64,000 nt of DNA from NCBI GenBank assembly GCA_013398175.1, contig VZRZ01000509.1, positions 1,313,556 to 1,377,555 of the forward strand, given 5' to 3'. Under the pieces are notes generated by a model. That model worked only from the letters and a program-made list of their open reading frames with translations. It made no database searches and had not been told where the DNA came from. Source of the stretch: Climacteris rufus. Its lineage: Eukaryota; Chordata; Aves; Passeriformes; Climacteridae. The translations under genes were made by a program, and so were the position numbers. Positions 51,915 through 64,000 of this stretch are shown piece by piece. Every line of letters begins with the position of its first letter. The first letter of the stretch is position 1.

Positions 51915-51995
51915 ATCATAGAATCATAGAATGATAAAAGTTGGAATAGACCTTAAAGATCATCTAGTCCCAACCACCGCTTACCATGGTTGGCA
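51915..51995 (-). mobile_element. CR1 LINE 3' end, inverted
   Basis: It begins ATCATAGAATCATAGAATGA and continues with a TTGGAATAGACCTTAAAGAT-like block, then ATCTAGTCCCAACC. This is the inverse of a CR1 3' terminus. Only about 80 bases remain. The copy points left, away from the sense-oriented CR1 piece at 52138-52336. Confidence 0.9.
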
Positions 51996-52137
51996 TTGTT
52001 GGAGAAGCAATAAAAATCAAAGTGTTTCAATACAGCCATCTGTTAATTCAACCATTTCAGCTGTTGAGAGGCAAAAAACACACTCTCAAGCTTCTTTCTT
52101 AGCAGGTATTATGTGAAAAAATGCAGAGCTTTGCATT

Positions 52138-52336
52138 GAGAGAGTGATTGGGCACTGGAATCATCTGCCCAGGGAGGTAGTAGAGTCACCATCCCTCAAT
52201 GTATTTTAAAAAGGATTAGACGTGGCACTCAGTGCCATGGTTTAGTTGATGAGGAGGTGTTAGGCTATAGGTTGGACTCGGTGATCTCTAAGGTCTCTTC
52301 CAACCTGGTTTATTCTGTGATTCTGTGATTTCTTGA
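52138..52336 (+). mobile_element. CR1 LINE 3' fragment, sense
   Basis: Blocks resembling the CR1 3' region appear in order: TGGGCACTGGAATCATCTGC, CCCAGGGAGGTAGTAGAG, GGTTGGACTCGGTGATCTC and AAGGTCTCTTCCAACCTGG. They end in repeated ATTCTGTG units. The copy is 5'-truncated and about 200 bases long, and is one of the better-preserved CR1 fragments here. Confidence 0.92.
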
Positions 52337-54264
52337 TTTCACATTGTTCATGATCTTGTGAACAGTCTAGTGTTCATGTGTCCAACAAACCAGGATAAAA
52401 ACTGTGAAGAAGAGGAGCAATGCCAAATAATATTCAAAGCAGAAAATAATATTACAAGCACTATTTTCATGCAGCTACCTCTGGTGGGTCTATTCTTTTG
52501 GAAAACGGGAATAAGGAATGATACATAGGCATCTGACAGCATCTGGTGCTGGGTTCAGTTACTTGTTATCTCCTAGTTAAGATGTGTGGCAAGTCAGACT
52601 TTCATGGTTAGCTAGGCCAAATAAAAAAGACAGATTACCTGCTAATGCACACTGCTCGGATATCACACACGTACCTGTCAAATATGTACTGTCTCCTGGG
52701 CACACATAAAACCAGAATGGTTCTAACTTTAAATGCATCCCAAAACTTACTTAACAGTGTATCTCAGTTGTAGCCAGTACTTGGTCCTACAGCATTTTCA
52801 GCAAGAACTGGTGAGCTAGCACCACTGAGTTCCTCATCCACAGAAGTGGAAAAGTCTAGGTGCACTGTGAAGTGCACCAGAGCATCACACACTGCCTGGA
52901 TGAGTGAAACATTGGCTGGATAAGACATGAGATGAAAAGTTTTGGCAGTTCATCCCCTACCAAAAACAGGGCTCCATCTCCATAACTTAAAGGCATGTGG
53001 ATGTATGGACCATTCAAACAAAATATTAATTAATAAACACCTTATCAGTCTGATGAACTGAATTTCTTATGGGCTCAGGGCAGCTGACTAAATACTCAGA
53101 AAATGGGGAAATGCATTCAGGTTTTCCTGTCTGCTGACCCTACACAGCAAGTACAGTTCATATGTTTTCTACTGAACATGCAAGTCCATCCAGTCCTCTT
53201 GGGACCAAGGCAGGAACCAGCACGGCTCAGTCAACGGCAGTGCTCTGCAGAGCAAATATAGATATATTCTTTTACCCCACTGAACCTTTTCCATCCCTAT
53301 GTACACACATCTGAAAGCCCATGCAGTCAAAAGATACTCCTAAAAACACATACTGAATTCTCAAGCCAAAATTAAATCTCCAGCAGTTAAGCACCTTTGC
53401 TGTGATCAATAAAGTGCATGGCTGTGTAAGATGGCAAAGACCCCAGGGTTCCTGAGTGTGCTGGACAACAGTAGAGGGGTTGGCACCGAGCTGGAGTTAC
53501 ACACAGTGCTTACTGTACATCTGCTGGATTTTGTAATTTTGCAACAAGTGGAGAGAGGTTTCTCCTGCAGATCACCAAAGGAAGAAGGTCAGGAGAGTGG
53601 GACACAGTGTTATCACAGCTCTTCTTGTTTGCATAAAGTTTCCCAGCAGACTGAAGAAGAACTAAATCTTTGTGTCTTATGCTTATGAATAAAACATCTT
53701 TGACCTGAGGAATTTGAAATGCCTGTTAGTTTGCTCCCAGGGAGCAAGAAGTGGTCAAATGATCCTCAGTCTACAACTGGAACTTTGGATTTTAAAAATC
53801 CACATTTAAATGCACTGGAAGTCAATTATGTCCTGAGCTGAAAAGCAGACATCAGCAGACTTGCTATTCTCAGCACCTTTTGGTGAATGAAATACCAAAA
53901 GTAGATTTGTATATCTGTCCAATATAAAGAAGACAGTTTTGTAGTTAATGATTCCCCAGCATGATAAGCCATAGATTTTGTGCCTGCCCAGAGTGGTTTT
54001 AGTCTAGGATGTCTATGGATTCAAACATTTTGTTTATTTACATCCCACGTTGACAAAGCAGTATTTTTAGTGTGCCTTTTGGAGGGAATCAGAAGGTGTC
54101 CTTAGAATAGGGTCGTGCTTCTTTCTATGCTAGATCTTTCCTGCATGATTGTTGGGGGACATTTATTCCAAGTCATCAAGACTGGAGATTGTCAAAGTCA
54201 TTCAGAGAATCAGAGCTCTTCTTTCCAGCTGCATCTACAATGCTTAACTCCAACTCGAGCAAGG

Positions 54265-54345
54265 AATGGACATGGCAGCACTAACAGGATGGCAGGAATC
54301 AGTTTTCTTCTCTGTAAAATGGGATAATCTCTTTTTATCACACAG
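54265..54345 (+). repeat. MIR-like SINE remnant, sense
   Basis: ATCAGTTTTCTTCTCTGTAA followed by AATGGGATAATCTC closely parallels the most conserved part of MIR (a CTCAGTTTCCTCATCTGTAA-like then AATGGGGATAAT-like stretch). A CACACAGG block follows at about the expected place. Confidence 0.55.
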
Positions 54346-57300
54346 GCACATATTCGAACTAAAGTCACTGCAGTGACCACCAAGTATTTTGGATGACAAG
54401 GTTGCCTAAAAAGGCTAGCCCAAAAACTGAGGGCCAAAAATCTTCATAATAATTTATTACAGTTTTCTTTCCTAAATATGCTCTATGTTGTCCAAAGCCA
54501 TCAAGTTGAAGCATCAATGAGCTATTAGCATCAATAAAATCGACTTCCAGATAGTAAATATCTAATGATATTTTAAAACCTTTCCTAAAAATTATAGCTT
54601 TACTAAAGATGTTAGCATATATGTATGTTCTCTGTTTCCCAAAATAAAAACAAATATATCTCAGAGGTGGGCTGAAAAGATTCTGTTTGTAAATTTTTGA
54701 ATGTACAAACATTCAAGGGGGAAGATGGCAGTACAGAGTGGTAAAACACCCCTGGAAAGTTACCTGTAAATATCAGAGTAGACGCTATCTGAAATACCTC
54801 ATGATCATGCTCTGAAAGAGCCAAAATCAACCTAACTCACATGAAGGAAGATAATTGCTTGGGCCTATCAGACATCAAGATTTCTTTCATATGCATCCAC
54901 TTTCTCTATCTGAATCTACTGAGGTGGAACAGATTCTAAGGATCCTTTGCCCTTCTCCAAAGGTACACGGTGTCCAGCAGCTGGCCAGATCTTTGCAATA
55001 GCTGTTGCAGCCTGGACACTTCTACAAGGCACAGCACACCTGCTATGTGCAATAGGTTTCATCTCACGGACTTCACATGCAGAGCTGGCCCTTCACGTGA
55101 GCTACCCCTCACACCCCCCCTCACAGTCAGGAGAGAGCAGCAGACACAGCTGACCTAATTTAGATGCATTTCCACATACAAGAAATCAAACCACACAGTG
55201 GGTGTCCAGCTGGCTTCTTCCCATGCGGATGTCTCCATGCTGATGACTCCCAGCTTGCTGTGGTTTGGTCTTCCTACTCAGGCAGTCCCACGGCGCAGCT
55301 GCCAAGGCCAGTCGGCCCTTGCAGCAGCACAGCCACAGCTGTGTTAGCTCAGCACTGCACCTGGGGCACAGAGCTCCTCGGGGCTGCAGCCTGGCACTGC
55401 CTTCAGGGCTGACACAGACATGCCAGGTGAGACCTGCTGAGTGCTGAATGTTTGCAAAGATTTCTGTGAGGTCTTGGCGGGGGACTGAAAGTGAGGACCC
55501 TATTACAAGTCATCAAAACCAAGAATCTCTTTGGAAAAGAGTCCTGCCTATTCTTAGGAAATCAGAGAAACTGAAATAACATCAAAAAAAACAGTAGAGG
55601 ACTTTTCTCTAAACGTTGTTTCTCTAACGTTCTTATTTCTAATAAATAATTATATAAATGAAAGTACTGGGAGATATTCAAGCCGGAAAAATCTTTATTT
55701 TTAGGAAGGGCAGTAGGCTATTTATCTCAAGTTGACCCAAGCAAACAATCTTCAAAAAGGCCTCAGAACTGTGGCTGCCAACTTCAAATACTGCTTATAA
55801 AGAAAAATAAACAAAAGCAAGAATGCTTGGGTTGGGGTTGGAAATGTCCTCAAGGAGCAGAGAGCTGATGTTTCTATGGCAATGCCATATGCTTCCAGCA
55901 GACTGGTCTCTGCTTTAGGCACAAGGGTTTTAAAATGGGCAGAGGATGTTTAGAGTATTCACTCATCTCTGTATGGCAAAAGATGTAGAGTTTCAGGAAT
56001 TTGATATTATTTTGAGTCCTTCACTTCTGTCTGTCTAAACTATTCCTTCCAGATAAACATTACACATTGATGTGAAGCTGTCAAGAAAGGACATGGTTCT
56101 ACTCAATTTGCCCAATTGTTTTCATCAATTAATTAAAAACTTGGACTTAAAATATCCACATGTCCTACTTTTACAGGTATCTATGAGTGATATGATGCCA
56201 GTTATATCAGAGGAGAAACATTTTTCTATTTTCTTTTCCCTGAGTTCTGAGGCAAAGCTTGATAATGTTCAAGTAGAGTTTGTTTTCCTTTTTTTTCTTC
56301 TTTTATTTTTGTCATTCCATAAGAGACAATGGGCACTTATAAGTGCCACACAGTTCCAAAACTGTTGATCAATCTGTGTCAAGTGACAAACATTATTATG
56401 CAAATAATTCACAGTATCTGTCACAGTTCTCCATGCTTTGATTAGGTGACAGCCTCTCAGGCCAGAATTCATACTTCTCAGATTATTTTTTCCTTAGGTA
56501 TATGTCTTCTGACAATATTTTTACTACCTTTACAGAACAGATCAGACTGCAGACAAATGAAAACTCAAAATACACTTTCAAAATTAAACTATATAGCCCA
56601 TGAACTTGCAACACCATCAAGATAAAGCAGGTAAACAAGCTGTGATATGTCACCTTTACCAGACATAGCTATCTATGTATGTACTTGGCCATCACCAGAT
56701 GACAGGTAATGAGAATTAATTTCATTCTCCTCCACTGAAGGCTAAAAGAACATGATCAGAAACAGTTTCTAAGACTTGAATAGCATACCATAAATTATGT
56801 TACAGTCATTTATCTAATTTCTTGGCATATGAAGAAGTAACATGTGGAGGGTGACAGAAACTAAGAAAATGTGTATTTTTGCCTCTTGCCATCAAAAATC
56901 ACCATTCTACACAAACTACAGGCATTTGTGACACAGGATAGAATTTATTTGTATTTTTGCAAATAGATTTTGTATATTATGTTAATTAAGTGAATTTTCA
57001 TTTCATCACAAACCCCTGAGTTTGTCAGATTCAGCTGTGCCCAGATTGCTTTCCCTTATACTATCCTGAGCAGACCTTTGAAGTGAGAATCTACTAAGTA
57101 ATACCATAATGTTTGATCTTTGCCCTCATTCCTGAAGATCCAGGTAGGTCCCTGAGGATCTTTCTCAGATCTAGAAGGAAACACACCTTTGGACGCTATC
57201 TCCAGCAGGAAAGACCCTAACACTGCTGGCAAGCTAAAACCAAGGTTCCACTGACACTAAACTTAGCAGTGACTTGGCAGCTGGTGTGCCATGGCTACTA

Positions 57301-59248
57301 CTTTGAGTACTGTTCCTCAGATTCAGCTCCCCATGTGCATCAGCTCTTTCCTCTTTTACAACGGTCCTGCAGGAAAGCACCATTTTTTTCTTCTGGGTTT
57401 GTTTTGGATCAGATCTAATGGGATTCCTGGTCCAAGACTGGCAAGCATGAGTATAATGGATATAACAAAGACTGAAATGTCTTAATGCAGACCATTTGAC
57501 CCTGAATACATACCCTTTTGTGTACCCCAGCACTTGAAAGAAAACTAGAAATATCAAGCACTGGTGTGGATCCAAGGGAGCCTTTTATTATGGAAGAAAG
57601 AGACCCTTTGTGTGTTTATATATTCACAAGAAAGTCACAAGTTCCAGTACTAACTAAAGAAACATGCCATGTTTTCTTACCAGTAGATGAGAGAGTCAAT
57701 GGCTACATCTGAATTAGTGAATAAAGCAGTGTGGGGATCTCTGAGTCAAACAGCATAACACAGCCCATGTCCATGTGCTGAAGCACTCTCCATGTTTGCC
57801 CAGAGAAGGGCAGTCCTAGACAAGCTGCCTCTTGGGAGCACATCCAAACAGATGCCATGCCCTAAGCTGTGCCTGGTCATTGCCAGGAAAATCACAATCT
57901 GTCAAGGAGCAAAAATAAGGCCTGAAACCACACCTTGCCCTTCTTCAGCTCGCCAAAGCAGATGTGACCACAGAGAACTCTGTGCATGTTACCAGCACAG
58001 CACTCTTCTTTTGGGAAAAGAAAACCAGAACAGGCAGAATCACAGCAAACACCTACCACAGCACCACTCCTGCAAGCTGGCAGCTGGGAAGGAGTGGGGG
58101 GGCCTGGTTCTGCCCTCAGTTAAGTAGGTGTGGATCAGGAACAGTTCCAATGAAATTGGTGGAACTGTTTGAATATAATATGAGAGTAAATTCATATTCT
58201 GTGTATGTGGATTGTCTTCCATCTTCAGTCCCATCTTGCACTCAGACCAGCAGGAAGGTCTGAAGAAGCATAAAACAACTACAGCCTCCACAGCACTGTC
58301 AGCATGCAACTGGTTCTTGTTTTTAAGAAATGTAATCATTAAATCCAGATGCAGGGAGGGAAAGGAGGAATAAATGCCCCATGGGTGTAAAGATTTTCAG
58401 GAGATCAGCAAGGCCAACATTTGATTGGACTTTTCAGCTTGAACTGGAACAAACTTTGTCCCTCGGGGGAAAAAATCTAATAATTGTGGAGACATAATTG
58501 TTAATGCAGACCTAACATTTTGGCCTACTAATTTTCTTCACCATTCAGAAACAGTGGATGGAAATGTTCCTCACTCAATTGCTTACATAACAATTTTACA
58601 GGGAGGGTATTTCCATTTTCTTCCAGACCTGTTTGTGCTTTGTGTGCAATTATTTTGTGCTCCCAGAACATTCAGCAATTTGAATTCCTCAATTAGCTCA
58701 ACACTCTGACACTTCTTTTTATAAATATGATGTTGGCTTATGCTCTGGAACAACCAACCAATCACTCCATTATCACTAACAGGGCAAGGAGCAACAAAAA
58801 TATATCAGAATAATTGAGTATGCCTGAGAAAACTTCAGAGCCCAAAGGAAACTATCTGGATCCCATTTTCCCTTCATTCCCTCTTCCCTCATAGCATTGA
58901 TTGTCAATACCTCATTTCTGGTTTACATTGCTGCAACCCATGGTTTAAAGTAGTGTTTTACAATAGTGAGCCTCAGCACCCTACAAGTTTTTGTGATGAA
59001 TTGCACAATGTGTGGGGGGAAAGTTGTGAAAGGAATACCCAGATTACTTTGCCACATCTCGTTTTGAAGAAGGGCTCTGACAAGGAAAATAGAGTGACCC
59101 AGAATTGAGGTAAATGTCTTGAAGAACTGAGAAGGGTGTCTGTTCAGAATAGGAGGTAAACTGGTTTCCAGTGGACTTCAGCAAAGACTGTGCAGCCCTT
59201 GTTCTTAGGCTCAATCCAAGGATGTAGCACTGAACTGAACTAACTTGT

Positions 59249-59294
59249 GTGTGTGGACTAGATAAAAGCTGGGTGTGTGGACTAGATAAAAGCT
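59249..59294 (+). repeat. 24-bp tandem duplication
   Basis: GTGTGTGGACTAGATAAAAG plus four bases is repeated almost twice in tandem with a period of 24. The two copies are identical over 22 bases, so the duplication is recent. Confidence 0.95.
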
Positions 59295-61597
59295 CACTCA
59301 TGGCTGCAATGCAGGTTGAAGTATAAATGAGATTATCTTTATGGCTGACTGAAGGATTGTCATAGACATCCCATATTTCCATTGTCCACATTCACTATCA
59401 TAAGTAAAAAGTTATTCTACTTAGACCCACTAAGCCAAGAAAGCTTTCTGGCAGACACTAAAGAACCAGCTAGGACCACCCACCAGCTCTGAGGCATCAG
59501 AGAATATAACAAGCTTTAGATCTGTATGGGTGGAAAGAAACATGGCAAAGGCAGACATTGGGATAAGAATCTGTTTTCAATTTAGAAACTAACAGTCTCC
59601 CTTCCACAGTGTGCGGTGTAATCATTCAGCTGCAATCCTTAGTCTGGCGGGAGCCAGTCCTACCGCTGTGTGTTAAGACTAAACAACTGAAAGAAATAAG
59701 CAGTACAAATAGACAGTATTTCTGCTGTCCCAAGTGTCTGTGGTCTGAAGACTTTGTTTCCTAGGAGCTATTATCAAAGAAAGTGTTTCCAAAGCAAACC
59801 AGATAAAATTTTGTATGCAAGAATGGCAAAGACAACTGAGTTTTCCATTTATGTTCATCTCAACTTCTCAGAGCTCTCTGGGATAAGACCGGACTAATGA
59901 TTCATTTCTAAACCTCTTTTTTAAAGCTTGCTGTTAGTCATCTGATAAGATACACTGTTTTCAATCAAGCAGCTTGTCTAGCTGGATAGAAGGACCTACC
60001 CACACTTGGAAATGGATGTTAATGTGCAGATGAGACTCAGGATTGGTGGCTCCTGCTACCCCGTTCTCCACAGCTGTAATTACAGCACCATGCAGACATG
60101 CAAGTGCAGGTTCCAGGAGAGAAATGGCCATAGCATTGTGCCAGGGTTAGCTATCCCCAGCCACCAGCAGGGACATTTAGCATTACTGCTCACCAGCCAG
60201 TTTCTGCAGCTAGGGGAGGTATTGCTGGATGGGTCTGCAGGTGGTACTGTAGGCCTGCTGTCCCTGCCACAGCTTAGAAGTGGGCATGAGAAGCAGTGCA
60301 GAAAAAAAAACTCATTCTTGACTTCAGGGCAACCCAGGAAAATAAGGAATAGGAAGATACAAAGGAAAGCTAATCCTAATTTCATCAGTACAATATAATA
60401 AGATGCCTCCTTAATGTCCCTCCCAAATGCAGGGAGACTCATACCCCTCTGAGTCACTTAAGTTTGCACTTTTCCCACTTTTTGCAAGGCAGGTGACCTC
60501 AAGAGCCACAGAATACAAAACACGCTGTAGGGAGAGCCACAAAAAATATTCCAGGAGAGCCTGGTATATCTCAGACTCTGACAGTCACCTCAGGGATGCT
60601 GTTTGTAAATGATAGCAAAAACAGAGTGTGGTAAATAATTTTTGGAGAGCTAAATGACATGCTAGTGCCTTCATATCAGCTCTGCAACAACACTGCAGGA
60701 GTTAGACAAGGGTAAGATATTTAGGATCCAAAAATTCACAAGTCTGCATGGATCTAACATAACACATATGATACAGGGGAGACTGAACAGGGTAAGCAGC
60801 AGCTGCCTGAGTTAACAGAGGTTGCTCCTGAGGATAAACTGTGCATCGGCCACCAGCTTTGCATAATGAGGGAGCAGTTCCTCAGTGGAGAAAAAGAGTT
60901 TACACATAACACCACAAATTAAAACTATTCTCTTTAATTTGCTCTTTATTTTCCAGTCTTTGAAGGTCCTCTTATTAGCTTTGTCTCTCATTTCTCTGAT
61001 TCCTTATATGATGGGTCTAATTAGCATTTAAAGGAAGGTGATCTAGATATTCACAATCTTCTGTTTAATTTTGGTAAACTTTGGTAAGTTATCAAAAATA
61101 CAAAATTATATACAACAGGCACAGCCACACATTTGTTCAAAGGGCACTAAGTTCTGTAGGTATGTTTATCTCTTGTAGGTTATTCATCCAAAGCTCATCA
61201 AAGCTTTGATGTAAAGTAAATTTTCTAAAGCTTCTCCTTTTTTAAAAGTAAAAGCTATTCCTTTCCTATAGAACTTTACTAAATAAGGATTTCTGATTAA
61301 CTCATCCTCTAGTACAACATGCAGTAAGAATCTGCCAGCTCCACACCCATTGTTTGTCAGGGACAGGACACAGGCAGGAATGCTGACAGCTTTAACACTC
61401 AAAGGCAAAAAAGCAAGAACCAGGACAGAGAGAAGAACAGACTTAAGTTCAGCAGTGTGTGTGTGGTCTGCTAGCATGGTGTTGTACAGTGTGCTCTGGG
61501 GAGACCTGGTGGTTATAGTTCTTCCTTTCCCCGTCTCTCACCAAACCAACTCTCCAACTACATGTGCATAGGAAATATCTTTTTTTTTTCATTGCAG

Positions 61598-61699
61598 GAA
61601 TGCCAAGAAGGATTTTATCGTACCAGCTCAGGAAAATGTTCTCCTTGCAACTGTAATGGTAATGCAAACAGATGCCTTGATGGATCTGGAATCTGTGTG
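61598..61699 (+). CDS. LAMA4: Laminin alpha-4, second coding exon
   Basis: This exon encodes 34 residues of LAMA4, codons 68-101, in phase 0 at both ends. It joins in frame to the exon ending at 40263. It reads ECQEGFYRTSSGKC, then SPCNCNGNANRCLDGSGICV. The six cysteines (exon residues 2, 14, 17, 19, 26, 33) follow the laminin EGF-like pattern: the tail of a truncated first module, then the first half of the next. Human LAMA4 has KCNAGFFHTLSGEC at the matching place, with a shared CLDGSG. The acceptor is a run of ten T then CATTGCAG, and the donor is GTG before GTAAGG. The rest of the EGF repeats, the coiled coil and the five LG domains lie beyond the window. Confidence 0.92.
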
Positions 61700-62434
61700 G
61701 TAAGGAATTCCTGTCTTCTCTCATTGTCCAACTCTTCTTTTAAAACCAGGACTCAGTTTCAATACACAGCAAAAATAGTGTCTGTACCACAGGAGCTTTT
61801 TGCTGTATAATGATCATAAGTAGGGCCAAGATCAATACGTTAATGAATTATCCTGGCCAAAATTCATTCTCCCTTACTTAAATTATCTCTGCAGATTCAA
61901 AATGTTTCCCTTATGCAGTATTTGTGAGAGTTAGTATGCTGTAGAAAATTTTTACTGCATCAGAAATATGTAAAGAGTTCTGTATACCTCTGAAAAAAAA
62001 AAGTATAAATTCAAATACATTTCATTCTACCCTTTATGAATATAGTGCTGTATACAATATAAACAATTTACAATGGTGAGTGACCCTTGTGAGTGTATAT
62101 ACATGTGTTATCCATAGCAATTCTGCTGCATGGCAGTCTCCTGCTGTGAAGGAACAACATGAGAAGGTTGAAATAATACACCAAGGGAAGAATGTGTTGA
62201 ATTCCAAGGTACTGTTACAATTTCCCATATGTTCCATCTGACTCAAAATCAGTTCATATAGAAAGATGTGTGTTAGTACTTGAACATTTGCAGCTCCAAA
62301 ACAAAAATCAGTCCAGTAAAACTAATCCAAACTACTAATGGGCAATCAGAGCACTAATACCTTTAAAAATTACGGAAGTTAATACTGTAATGTATCTAAA
62401 CCACATAGCAAGAGCTAGGCCATTGCAGGCTTGT

Positions 62435-62570
62435 AAAGCAGGAGTAGAGCCCTGAACCCCTTGCTCTGCCATGTGTTACTTGTGACAAGTCATAAACCTT
62501 TGCCCTCAGTTTATCTCTTCATAAAATGGACTCATAATATTCACATACTTTGCATTGTTGCAGCCACTAT
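62435..62570 (+). repeat. MIR-like SINE, sense
   Basis: The clearest MIR match in the window. It runs through GCTCTGCCATGTGTTACTTG, TGACAAGTCATAAACCTTTG, CCCTCAGTTTATCTCTTCAT and AAAATGGACTCATAATATTC. This follows the order of the MIR consensus (CTCTGCCACTTACTAG..., GACCTTGGGCAAGTCACTTA, CCTCAGTTTCCTCATCTG, TAAAATGGGGATAATA). MIR-type SINEs are ancient and shared by amniotes. Confidence 0.7.
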
Positions 62571-62980
62571 CCAGTTTTCAGTTATACAAATAAATAAAGT
62601 CATGCTCCATGGCATATTTCCTAACGTTTTTATTTCTGTGGGAAGAAGACAGTGCAGCTGTTCAGTGCAAGAACAATTACTATGGCTTGGCCACCATAAT
62701 GTGCTTAGAATTGGCTGGTTTCTGTAGAACGTATATTGGCTTAGTCTTCTAATACTTAATTTTCAAAAGTGGTTTTACCTTTTGGTTTCCAGGCATTCCC
62801 AGCTATTCTCTTTCTCATGCACAAGGCTCTTGCTCATGGGATGATTGTCCCCTTGGTGCCAAGTGACAATAATTCCAAGGGGAAACTTCTAATGGAAGAC
62901 TTGGGAACAAGAGAGAGAGCTTGTCAAATGTCTGCTTCCGATGACTCTGGTCACCAGAGCACTTCTGAAGTAGAATATAT

Positions 62981-62991
62981 GGGGGGGGGGG
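62981..62991 (+). repeat. G11 homopolymer
   Basis: Eleven consecutive G residues in intron 2, likely unstable in length and hard to sequence through. Confidence 0.95.
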
Positions 62992-64000
62992 AAAGTTACA
63001 GTATCAGGATGAAATTACCTGAAAGAAAATGTGCATTCCTGACTGGTGTCTCTTCAGGGTATTAAACTCTTGGAACCAGCTAGGAAGTAAGGAATAAAAC
63101 TAAAAGCTAAACCTATTATTTGAGTTCAAATAGCCTTAAGCTCCGGTCATTTACTTCTGAATAAAGAGGAACTGTGAAAAGACTTGAGTGAAATAAGAGG
63201 AAAAGGTAGAGAGAAAAAGCAGAATGAAAAGGAGCTTTAAACATTTGCTAGCATAAAACAGAACCAGAGATGCCCATGGGAACTGCAGTAACAGGACTTT
63301 CCTGAGGATTTGGAAATTTCCAGGGAAGTTCAGAAGACTAATGAAACTGGTAAAGAGCAAAATGGGAGTGAGAAAGCCTGGGAGAACAAAAGCTTAGACA
63401 AAGAAAGATGTAACTTGAATAACAGCAGGAAGAAGCATGTCAGATGAATTAATTAATTCAGTTTGGGAAAAGGTGACTTGATGGTTGGTAATGTGACTTG
63501 TATTAAAATCAGTGGACAAGGCAGCTTTCTCCAAGGGCAGTTCTGGAGAAGGACATGTACAGATCTGGCCAAACCCTGCTGGGGCAGAAATGAGTCAGTA
63601 CCTCTATAGCTGGGAGTTCCTGTGAAGAAATAGGACCACATGTTATGGAGAGCTCACCATTTTCTCTGTTCTCAATTTTTTAGGCAAACTACTCCAATAA
63701 TTCTTGCAGTGGTAACCACCTGATAGTAAGACAAGATTTTCTGCATTCAGTTAGTTTTTAATGGGCTGTTAAAAAAAAATCTCTATTGATCCCAGCATTG
63801 TTGTCATCCTCCTTTTCTCTCCATATGAACTTGCTATCTTCCTGCTTGTAAGATGCAACAGTGTTCTAAAGTTTTATCATTTATGGACTTTCCACCGTAA
63901 CCACATCTTACCTTAATCCTGAGCCGCAGATACAGAATGTCTAGCAGAAGATCTTTAGAAGAGCTGATCTTCCTCAAAGTTAAAATTTTCTATATCTGCA

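Larger units (their letters stand above)
40264..61597 (+). other. LAMA4 intron 1 (21.3 kb)
   Basis: Bounded by GT at 40264 and AG at 61596-61597, with a T-rich tract directly before the acceptor. I see no other gene inside. It holds a G-quadruplex motif near its start, three CR1 3' fragments, MIR-like remnants and small tandem repeats, listed separately. The stretch 44519-44960 is purine-rich on the plus strand. The stretch 41320-42400 has mixed composition and might contain very old CR1 sequence, but the match is too weak to call. A long first intron is a usual place for enhancers, though none can be read directly. Confidence 0.85.
61700..64000 (+). other. LAMA4 intron 2, 5' part
   Basis: Begins with GTAAGG at 61700. 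No reading that matches the next expected LAMA4 exon (the second half of the first full EGF module) was found to the end of the window, so the intron is at least 2.3 kb. It contains a MIR-like element near 62435-62570 and an 11-base G run at 62981-62991. Open frames such as 62769-63065 match nothing known. Confidence 0.8.

Noticed and set aside
62769..63065. 98-codon frame after exon 2, considered as the next LAMA4 exon
   Set aside because: It lacks the cysteine spacing of laminin EGF modules and any similarity to the expected segment. The frame also runs through a G11 homopolymer.
1..64000. CRISPR arrays, operons, tRNA or rRNA genes, and a multi-gene novel system
   Set aside because: None is visible. 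The spliced gene structure and CR1 content show vertebrate nuclear DNA, and no clustered unknown genes occur.

Overview
The window looks like nuclear DNA of a bird, or at least a sauropsid. It is AT-rich and gene-poor. It carries diverged CR1 LINE fragments, several with the typical CR1 3' end of short repeated ATTCTRTG-like units. It also has faint MIR-like SINE remnants and no bacterial-style gene packing. Only one gene is recognised, laminin subunit alpha-4 (LAMA4), read left to right, and only its 5' end is present. The first coding exon (40063-40263) encodes the signal peptide and the short N-terminal segment, with the FDIEGSSAV block that is also in human LAMA4. The next coding exon (61598-61699) encodes the first laminin-type EGF cysteines. 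Both exon junctions are phase 0, so the two exons join in frame. The third coding exon was not found and probably lies beyond 64000.

Layout. 1-39540: about 39.5 kb of upstream intergenic DNA with no recognised gene. It holds a CR1 3' fragment (about 21893-22590), a decayed CR1 ORF2 5' fragment (about 37330-38020), a 50-base poly-A run (9866-9915), an old direct-repeat pair (19365 and 20052), perfect palindromes, and one unidentified coding-like reading frame on the minus strand (4722-5087). 39541-40062: presumed LAMA4 promoter and 5' UTR, with homopyrimidine tracts, up to three upstream ORFs and an in-frame ATG-TAA start-stop just before the main ATG. 40264-61597: intron 1 (21,334 bases), with a G-quadruplex motif near its start, three CR1 3' ends and several MIR-like pieces. 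61700-64000: start of intron 2, with the clearest MIR-like element.

The LAMA4 product is secreted and assembles with beta and gamma chains into laminins such as 411 and 421 in vascular, muscle and nerve basement membranes. I found no undescribed multi-gene system. The most interesting signals are regulatory-scale: the start-stop element, the intron-1 G4 motif, a palindrome made of two POU octamers, and a perfect 25-base palindrome. Repeat and gene assignments come from recognising sequence by eye, not from a database search.
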